From the NCBI GenBank assembly GCA_002900995.3, contig CM035310.1, positions 372,001-436,000 of the forward strand: a stretch of 64,000 nucleotides of DNA, read 5' to 3'. A program made the position numbers and the translations under genes. The notes beneath the pieces are model-generated. The model was not told the DNA's origin. It did no database searches and saw only the letters and a list, made by a program, of their open reading frames with translations. The DNA comes from Ganoderma boninense. Its lineage: Eukaryota > Basidiomycota > Agaricomycetes > Polyporales > Polyporaceae. Shown here one piece after another: positions 56,465 through 64,000 of the stretch; position 1 is the stretch's first letter, and each line of letters begins with the position of its first letter.

Positions 56465-56908
56465 GAAGAGGCGCAGTCGCGGTCGACGACGATCCGGATG
56501 GGGTAGGAGCCACAAGAGGCAAGACGGGCGCGGCGGAGTGGCCACCGACCGACGAGGGGACCAGCGATGGGGATGGATGGGCGCGGAGTTCGTGCAGCGG
56601 CGGCAGTGCCAGCGCCCGTAGCGCAGGCGATGGGGTTAGCGGCGGTTGCGGCGACGGGAGCGGCAGCGACGGTCTTCAACCCAGGGTACGGTTGCGGCCC
56701 ATGGCAGAGTCGCGAGCGCGTTATTCTTCACGCTTTCGAGCGACGGTCGTCGACCCTCTTGGCTCGGGCGGCCTCCCGCTTCTTCTCGAAGTATGACTCA
56801 CGACGCGCCGTGCTCCATAGCATTGTGCTGGATGAGGTCGTGCTGGCCCTCCGTGAACTCGTAGGTGGGGGGAGGAGTTCCAGAGCGCGGGGAGCAGGGG
56901 AGGGTCGA

Positions 56909-59900
56909 TCAGGTCGAGGAAGCCAGCGGGAAAGGGCGCACGACCGTGGTGACGGTAGAGGTCGCCGGGTCGAACGTCGGAAAACCGGTAGGGGGAGTTC
57001 GGGTCCTGGTTCCATCGGCTGGAAAACTGATCGTACCCCACAGTACTGCGCCTCCAGTACGCCCGTTCCGAATATCAACGTTGTAATTCGCGTAGGCACG
57101 GAAAAGCGCAGGCGGCGTGAACACGGTGGAGCCATCCGCGGCACCCAGCGTGACGGGGTTGGCGGACTGGTCCACGAAGGCGTTGGTATGTCGGGAGGCT
57201 GGTCCGGAGCGGCCATGAGTGCGAGGGGAAGGAAGAGGACGTAGAGCGTGGCAGGAGGAGGAAGCGGTAGGGGATGTCGGAGCCGAACGCTGGAGAGAAG
57301 GAGGTGAGTAGGTCTTCCATTTTATAGCCCGACGACGTCTCGACAACGTGCTGACGGCTCCTAGGAAAACCTGTGGGTCTGACGGCGGCGTTCCTTGCCC
57401 CGCAGACAACGCTGACACCTCCTCTATGCCCAAGACGTCAAAGTACGCGTTCAGCGCAGCCAACGGTCGGGCTGCCTCAAAGGGAATCCAGGTACGATCT
57501 CCCGACTTCCATATGGCTTCGAAAATCGCGTCCTCGCCCTGTCCTCGATGACTGACAATTTTATCGATTGCCCACTCATTATCAAGGTCCTCCATCTCTG
57601 CGACCTGGCTGTCCAGCCGACCGGGAAATAGGCGGTCATCGTTGGGCTGATGAACCCGGAGCAGCGAAGAGTGGAAGACATTGTGAATCCCCCGGCGGCG
57701 AAGATTGCCAGGCAACTCCAACCTGAAGGAGTTATTGCCGTAGTCCTGGAGGATCCGGTATGGACCAATGTATCTAGGTGCGAGTTTCCGCGCGTATCCC
57801 TTCGGTAATGAGATGTTCTTGGTAGATACATACACAAGATCGCCCTGCTCAAAAGGGGCAGGACGGCGCCGGCGGTTGGCGTCGCGCGTTTGCTTTACCC
57901 GGGCAGCGAGGATAGAATCGTGTGCTGCCATCACGGCGTTTTTCATCCGCTGGGCGAAGGCCCTGACACCAGGGTACTCATCAGTCCAGCTGAGTCCCAA
58001 ATCATCACACGAGCATTCTGCCCGTGTTGAGGAAGAATGGCGCGTATCCGCTGCTCTCCGAGCGTGCGAGGTTAATAGCAAACTCAATGCCAGGCAGCTT
58101 ACTGACCCAATCCTTCTGGTTAGGTCCTATGCACTGCCGGAGCATCTGCCCGACAGTACGATGAGCCCTTTCCGCAGAACCATCGGACTCAGGGTGATAT
58201 GCGCTCGACATGCGCAGCTCAACGCCAATAAGCTTATTCAGGTGAGCCCAGAACTGACTGGTAAACAAGACGTCTCGATCGCTCACTATCGAGCGTGGCA
58301 GGCCATGATGCTTGTAGACTTCCGAGAACATCAACTCAGCAACTTGTGGAGCCTTGTAGTCTTGACGACTCGGCACCAGGTGGACCATACCAGTGAGCAG
58401 ATCGATTATCGTCGTTATCTCGTCGAACGTTCTATCTCGGTTCCGAGACTCGGGCAGAGGGCCCACGAAGTCGACACCAATCGCTTCCCAAGGTTTTGAG
58501 GGGACAGTGAGGGGGTTCAGAAGGCCGTACGGTTTCTGATTGCTTGGCTTACTTCTCTTGCAGGTCATGCACGAGTCGCAGTAGCGCTGGACGTCCGGGA
58601 CCATCGACTTCCACCACATGTGGTCGCGGAGCAGGCTGAGGGTGCGGTGTGCGCCGAGGTGCGCAAGCAAAGAGTGGGTGTGTCGGATCACAAGTTCCCG
58701 AACGCTTCGTTCCGATACAAGGATGTTAGGTATGCACAGAAGCGATCGCTTCCTGTCCTGTAGGAAGACTAACCCGTCTTTTACTACGAAGTTCTTGTAG
58801 TGCTTCGGGTTGGCGAGGATCGCAGCGAAGAACTTGTCGTCCGAATAGCGGCCTTGAAGGGCACGAAGTAAGTCAATTCCCTCTGTATTATCAGCGAGGA
58901 ACTCGATGAACTGACTCTCCTGGCCCGTCACAGGTGAAACTGGTGAGTGCTCATCAATGTCAGGCTGTTGGAGCGGTGCTGAAGACCGTTCCGCAGGCTG
59001 CACGCCCTCCCGTTGTTCAACATGGGGCCCGTGGAGGACAACGCGCTTGATGCGCTTCGCGAACTCCTTCGCCGTCTCCGGTCGACCGGTCTCAGGCGGA
59101 GGAATGGTTGGGCGCGTCCGAACAGGACGCACGGTCGCCTCGCCGGCTGTCATGGGGCCCTCTGGGGCGGAGTGAGGGTGGGACTTCTCGTGAGAGCTTC
59201 CCTGCTCTTGTAGGGAGGACTCGCCAGCTGACGCGCCCTCCAGACCCTCCTCTCTTCCCCCCCGCGATGAGCCCGCAGTGGGGGCCTGGCGTTGTCGTCC
59301 CGGACGACTGTTCGCCGCCGTCTGAGGCACGACAACTGGCTTCGGCGGTCGAGGGTGAAGCACGCGCCCTCCAGTCACCGCAGTGGGTACAGGAGGTGAG
59401 GTGAGTTGTTCCAGCTCAACAAGTGACTCCGGGTTGACGCTAACAGGTGCAGAGATGCTGAAGCTTTGCAGGACAGCCGAGAAGTCGCCCTCCTCGTCGA
59501 ACTGGGTGTACTCGGAGGGAGCCCGCACAGTGCCAGGCCGGTCATGCGCGTAGATACGCGATAAAGCGTCAGCGAGGACATTCTCGACTCCCGGTATGTA
59601 TTCAATAGTGAAGTCAAACTCGGAAATGCGCTCTAACCATCGCGCCTGGCGACCTGACAGGTTCTTCTGCTTCAAGAGGTGGATCAGACCCTTGTGGTCC
59701 GTCACCCAGGTGAACGAGCAACCCAATAGGATATCACGGTGCCTTCGCATCGATTCGATGCCTGCTAACATCTCGATCTCATGCACAGGATAATTCATCT
59801 GCGCTGAGGACAGCTTGGCCGAGAAGAATGCGGCGACCCGACCACGGCGAAAGTCGTCGCCTTGGGTCACCACGCCGGCAATCCCACCATGGGAACCGTC

Positions 59901-62534
59901 AGTGACAAGCCAGATGCGTGGTGCGTCTTTCGAGTAATCCAACGGGACGCGATGGTGCTCACGGTGTGCATGCAGTAGCTTCTTGATTTCATTGAACGCA
60001 TGTTGGTGAGTAAATTCCCACTTGAAGCTTGCTTCTGAGCCGGTTAACGAACTCAGAATACCCATAGGAATCCGGACGGTTGCAATATCATCTGCAAGGT
60101 AGCCCACGGATCCGAGGAACCCCCGGAGAAGCTCGCGGTTCGTGGGGATCTTCCAGCTCAAGACGTTGTCGACCTTCTCGGGGTCCATCCGGATCCCGTG
60201 GTCATCGACAATGCGCCCAAGGATCTTCATCTCGCGACAGAGGAAGCGCAGCTTCGTCGCACTCAGGTAAAGTGTTTCCTTCCGCAGAATGTCGATGACA
60301 AGTCTGACGTGCTTGAGATGCTCTTCCAGAGTGTCGGAATAGACCGCGATGTCATCAAGGTAGACGTCCAGAAAGACGCCAAGGTATGGCGCGAAAATAT
60401 GGTTCATAAGGGTCTGGTAAGTGGCAACGGCGTTGCAGTCGCCCTGTTGCAACACCAGACTCACCATATTTCCATCAGGAGTTGTCATCGCGGTGCGAGG
60501 GACATGAGACGGCTCAACACGGATCTGTTCATAGGCATCCTTGCCGTCAATCAGCGTGCGATACGGCTTCCTGGAGACGCGCCGCAAAATGGCTTCCATG
60601 TCCGGGAGTGGAGACGTCACCTTGTGAGTGTTTGCGTTCCGCTCGCGTAAATCGCAGACGACTCGAAGCCGATGTGGTATGCCCTTAACACCTGTTCCAG
60701 GCTTCGTCAAGAGGAGCATTGGCGACGTGTTTCGAGCATTGCTCATTTGCCAACGGCCGGACTTCAAGTAAGCATCGCGCTTCTCGATCCAAAGATGACG
60801 CAGAGCGTCCGGACACTTGGACGGCCGCCACGAGTAAGTCTTGGACTCGTCTTTGAGCGGAATAGTATGATTGATCGTCCGCAGCGGCGGCAGCGGAGAG
60901 TCGCTCGCATCCATGCAGATCGGGGCGGCGTATTCACGCAGTTCCTGTCGCGCAGCCTCCAACCGGTCCGCGAATACTTCAGCAGCTCGAGACTCAAGAA
61001 CACGAGCCTGCTTGCCCTCGACGGGCAGGGGCTTCGAGCTGCCAACAACCACCTTCACAGGGTTAAAGCCTGCGAGCACTCGGTGCTGGAAGAAGAACGG
61101 GGTGCCGAGGATGATATCATAGTTGAGCAAGTTAATGATATCAAAATAACGCTTTGAGCTGATGTCCTGATACTCCAGCTGTGCCGTGCAGCCATAATTG
61201 ATTTTGGCGCGAGACCCCTGCACTGCAAGATGCAGCGGCATGGGCTTAGCCAGCTCAAACGTCTTGACTCCCAGTTGGTGAGCCAGCTTCGCGGACATAA
61301 AGTCGGAAAGTGAACCGGTGTCTAACAGTGCGCGGGCAGGATGCCCGTTGATCGTCACCACAACAACAATAGGCTCCGGAATGACACGGCGAAGATCGCG
61401 CGGCGCAGCGGCGTTCCGCTGCACAACTAGATCGTCAGGATCAAGCTTCGACTTTCCGCCCCGCTGAGCGGCGTTCAACTCAAGGTATGGCTTGGCTTGG
61501 GCATACCACTGCTCATCCAGATGCTGACCATATGCGATCGTCTCGAACAGGTGGTCAAGATCACCGCCGAGGTCGTCAGAGGTGCTTTCGTCGAGGGAGC
61601 CAGTTTCCAGTGCCCGATCGTGGTGCGCCCGACGCGCTGCATGTGCATACCAGTCCCGGAAGTCAAGCCGGGGATTCAGCAGCCGCTCGCACCCGATGTG
61701 AACGCTGAGTGCGAGGTACTGATCCTGAACTTCCACCACATCTCCAAGCTGGAAGCACTGAAAACGCGTTGTAGGCTCGCCCTGGGGATGTGTTTCAGGC
61801 CAAGGTATCGTCTCATTGAGACGCTGTTCCAGGACCAGGGCCATCACATCCCCAAGTGGCTCGCTCGCGCCCTCCAGAACGTCAGGATCGCCTGGCATGC
61901 GAATCGTCCTCAGCATCTGCCGGAAGGAGTTGGGTAAGTCCAAGTTCGGATTGTTGAGCTGAGCTGCAGTGACAAAGAATTCAAGCTCACTAGCTGTGTT
62001 CTCAACAGCATAAGTGGATGCCGAAATCTGGTGCACGATGAAGAACTCGTGCTCCTCCTCGATGCTTGCACCGTCCCAGTACGGTCGGTGGCGATTCAAT
62101 ACATCAGCGGTGCGCTGCTCGAACACATTTCCAAGTGCGTAGGCTTCCGCTCCCTCGGCTCTAGTGCGCGGAAGCTCAAGTTCGTCCCAGCTGAACTCCT
62201 GAACTCGAATACCGTCATCCTCAACTGGAATTGGACAACCTCCAGCTGAGGAAGTTGAGTCAGTGCGTGGCTGAGGACCAGGCTTGGGGCCAGAGACTAC
62301 TGACCATGTGTCATCTGACTGTTTGTCAGGTTCCTCCGGCTCGGAGCTCGAGTCCGAGACGGACTGCAAGGACGGCATGCCCTCGAATAAGTCTTCATCG
62401 TCGGGCTCCGAAGGATCGCCGACACTGACAAACCCGGTGAGTGGATCTGCACAAAAGCGAGGTTCAACCAGTTCCCAGGCGGGACGCAACTGAGGCAGAG
62501 ACCGATAGTCGAACTCGACCGAGTTCAAGTGCAA
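56909..62534 (-). CDS. Ty3/gypsy retrotransposon polyprotein (PR-RT-RH-IN-chromodomain)
   Basis: The first frame (62534-58005) has 1,509 codons. An acidic N-terminal region of about 380 residues is followed by protease ALLDTGSLSDFMS (about 403) and reverse transcriptase with LIDGKDAYEQIRV and VYLDDIAVYS (about 723). RNase H follows (WLVTDGSHGG, EIEMLAGI, VTDHKG), then a disordered spacer of about 200 residues. Integrase has an HHCC finger (HTHSLLAHLGAHRT, CDSCMTC) and DDE residues in GVDFVGP, VSDRDVLFTSQFW and HPESDGSAERAHR. The frame is broken at NTGRMLV (about 58,010). The continuation (58,087-56,909) gives the integrase C-terminus (RYIGPYRILQDYGNNSFRLE), then a chromodomain (WAIDKIVSHRG, AIWKSGDRTWIPFEAARPL) that targets integration to chromatin. 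No CCHC gag finger and no LTRs were found. Confidence 0.9.
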
Positions 62535-62640
62535 CTCGGTCGTCGCAGAGGTGGACTCGGCAAGGTAGGGTGTCAGTTGCCCGGATGCATCCGTTGGGAC
62601 ACAGATGTATCCGTCAAAACAACAGATGTATCTAATACAG
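56909..62640 (-). mobile_element. body of a Ty3/gypsy (chromovirus-type) element
   Basis: Defined by the polyprotein. The outer ends are not fixed: no direct repeat shared by 62.6-63.0 kb and 56.4-57.0 kb was found by eye. A triple GATGYATCYGT-like repeat occurs at about 62,580-62,640. It sits between the interspersed repeat copy 2 and a KDZ-associated gene. Confidence 0.6.
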
Positions 62641-63023
62641 TCAGCAACATTTATGTATTAGTCGCCCGCAAAGAACTGCATCAATGGGGTTCGAACTGCT
62701 GGCCGTATGGTCAGAGGCGAAACATTGGGGTGTCGCTGACAAGCAAGCCACACGTGTTTGTTCTGACATCTACTGCTGTGCAATACATGGAGCTATTGAA
62801 TTCTACTGTACATCAGCGCACTCAGCAAGAAGAGCGTCCTAGAGAGCTTGGTCAGTGCTGGATCTAATACCAGAAAAGATGGAACATACCATATCAATTG
62901 CACCCGCAAATTTCAACTTGCACTGATCAATGAGGCGAATATAACGATATGATTGTCTGCTCCCAGCCAGATACGAAGTCAGTCCACACATGAAACAAGG
63001 GCTTCAAGACCAACTATGTGTAC
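62641..63023. other. spacer with a tRNA-like trace
   Basis: No gene. At 62,680-62,720 GCATCAATGGGGTTCGAACT resembles the tRNA-derived GCATTAATGGGGATTGAACC in the left arm of the palindromic element at 3.9 kb, which hints at a shared SINE-like ancestor. Confidence 0.3.
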
Positions 63024-64000
63024 TTACTTGAGCGCATACGCGGCCGCGCCGGCATCTGAGTCCTTCCGAGCAGTTTCCCGCCATAGGTCATGGTAGTGGT
63101 GGAAGAAGATTACTGTGCGCCGCATCTCCTCGCGCAGGAGATTGACCTCCTCGCACCACCGAGTATGGGTTGCTTTTGATCGCGACCAGTGAACACGACG
63201 AGCTAAGCACCAATGAACTGGCTGCACTTGAGTGGAAGCCTCGCACTCACCTTCTTCATGAAACTCCTGAAACTTCTCGTCGTCGTCGTCTGCAGACGAA
63301 GAAAAAGCGAAATTTTCCCATATCCATGACGTGGAGAGAAGGCTTTGACCTAGGGTGGAGCGATCACTGGCCATTGTGAACGGTACTACTTCGCTTGTGG
63401 TGAGTCTCTTGAACCGTGGGTGCCACTGATCCATTCCTAAAGCAAGTAGCAGTACCCGATGGCGACGATATGCCTCAGCTGCTTTGTCAGCCTCCCGCTG
63501 CGCAGTCTGGATCTTGCTCTGAGCGCGAGTTGTGTGGACCTTTCGTTGCTTGGAGTGCTTGTCGAGCTGGAGGTACCCAACACCGAGGAGTGCTGTTCTT
63601 ACATCTTCGAGAGCTTGGTCCGCAGCTACAAAACGAAGGCTAAGCTCCACAGCGACGGCTTCTGCCATGCTGGGCTGTTGGAGAACATTCGTGAGATGCG
63701 CAGATGGCAAGGGGAGGGTAACTTCGGAGATCTCCAGCCAAGGCGCACTCTTCCCTCGGGTTGAACGAGCACGTGGTAAGCCATCATTGGAGTCTCCCGT
63801 ATCTTTGCTTGAGTTTCGCAATGGGAAGTCGGAACCAAATGCGATGGCCAAGGAGTCGACTGATTGTTCACTGGCCAGGTGGCAGATAGCATCGTCGATT
63901 CGCGGCGTGAGGTAAAGATCCTTTAGAACGCGCCATTGCTCAACTTCCGCAAGGAAAGTCTGACAATGACGATCCAGATCATCTCCTTTCTTGGACGCCA
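63024..64000 (-). CDS. CxC2-like KDZ transposase-associated protein, C-terminal part
   Basis: Two exons are visible: one from the window edge to 63,251 and the last at 63,202-63,024, joined by a 48-nt intron (GAAG|GTGAGT...GCTTAG). About 310 residues read in one frame: FLAEVEQWRVLKDLYLTPRI, a coiled segment SKIQTAQREADKAAEAYRRH, RVLLLALGMDQWHPRFKRL, GQSLLSTSWIWENF, ARRVHWSRSKATHTRWCEEV and NLLREEMRRTVIFFHHYHDL. This LSWIW then RWxEEVxLLxEEMRR ending is, from memory, typical of the CxC2-like cysteine-cluster KDZ transposase-associated proteins of mushrooms. The transposase core lies beyond the window. It represents a second KDZ unit, on the opposite strand to the one at 16 kb. Confidence 0.7.
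   Translation of the reverse strand, partial: ASKKGDDLDRHCQTFLAEVEQWRVLKDLYLTPRIDDAICHLASEQSVDSLAIAFGSDFPLRNSSKDTGDSNDGLPRARSTRGKSAPWLEISEVTLPLPSAHLTNVLQQPSMAEAVAVELSLRFVAADQALEDVRTALLGVGYLQLDKHSKQRKVHTTRAQSKIQTAQREADKAAEAYRRHRVLLLALGMDQWHPRFKRLTTSEVVPFTMASDRSTLGQSLLSTSWIWENFAFSSSADDDDEKFQEFHEEGECEASTQVQPVHWCLARRVHWSRSKATHTRWCEEVNLLREEMRRTVIFFHHYHDLWRETARKDSDAGAAAYALK

Noticed and set aside
1..64000. CRISPR arrays, bacterial operons or phage genes
   Set aside because: No regularly spaced short direct repeats; genes are intron-rich and fungal.

Overview
The window is eukaryotic and fungal, from a mushroom-forming basidiomycete (Agaricomycetes; my guess is a polypore, but the sequence does not prove the order). 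The evidence is GC-rich coding sequence split by many 45-70 nt GT-AG introns (two GC-AG), a KDZ-family transposase, a Ty3/gypsy element with integrase and chromodomain, a DUF6534 membrane protein, a TAP-type secreted alpha/beta hydrolase and a nuclear gene for a mitochondrial ribosomal protein. There is no sign of bacterial operons or CRISPR. Exon joints were worked out by hand from splice sites, reading frame and protein-family similarity. Family names rest on recognised motifs, not on database searches.

Layout. 0-2 kb: the end of a membrane-protein gene, then two tiny secreted Thr-rich proteins. 2.5-7.4 kb: a decayed dynamin fragment beside a full dynamin-like GTPase gene; one dynamin intron carries a 1.16 kb palindromic mobile element. 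8-10 kb: an Old-Yellow-Enzyme-like flavin oxidoreductase with a C-terminal membrane anchor. 11.2-12.7 kb: a nine-exon, helix-rich protein of unknown function. 13.9-14.4 kb: bL31m. 15-22.7 kb: a transposon-rich block with an intact KDZ transposase, a companion gene and an LTR-like repeat next to the first assembly gap. 23-35 kb: mostly gene-poor, with a hydrolase relic and a damaged auxin-efflux-carrier-type transporter. 35.8-39.8 kb: a TAP-like secreted hydrolase whose middle appears twice around the second gap. 40-42.5 kb: an inverted duplication. 43.9-46.1 kb: a small conserved fungal protein and a secreted Pro-rich repeat protein. 48.5-49.6 kb: a second copy of the secreted-protein doublet, one member decayed. 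51-52.7 kb: a DUF6534 gene that runs into the third gap. 53.2-54.9 kb: a five-exon gene that starts directly at the end of an LTR-like repeat. 55.2-55.7 kb: a hAT-type MITE. 56.9-62.5 kb: a Ty3/gypsy polyprotein. 63-64 kb: the 3' end of a CxC2-like KDZ-associated gene.

The window is therefore a mosaic. A few housekeeping genes (dynamin, bL31m, oxidoreductase) and a set of secreted or membrane proteins sit between mobile DNA of at least four kinds: KDZ, Ty3/gypsy, hAT MITE and the palindromic foldback element. The genes do not form one pathway. Three gaps of exactly 100 N, near-identical sequence on both sides of one gap, and single-base frameshifts in otherwise well-conserved genes point to a lightly polished long-read assembly. 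Several apparent gene breaks may therefore be sequence errors.
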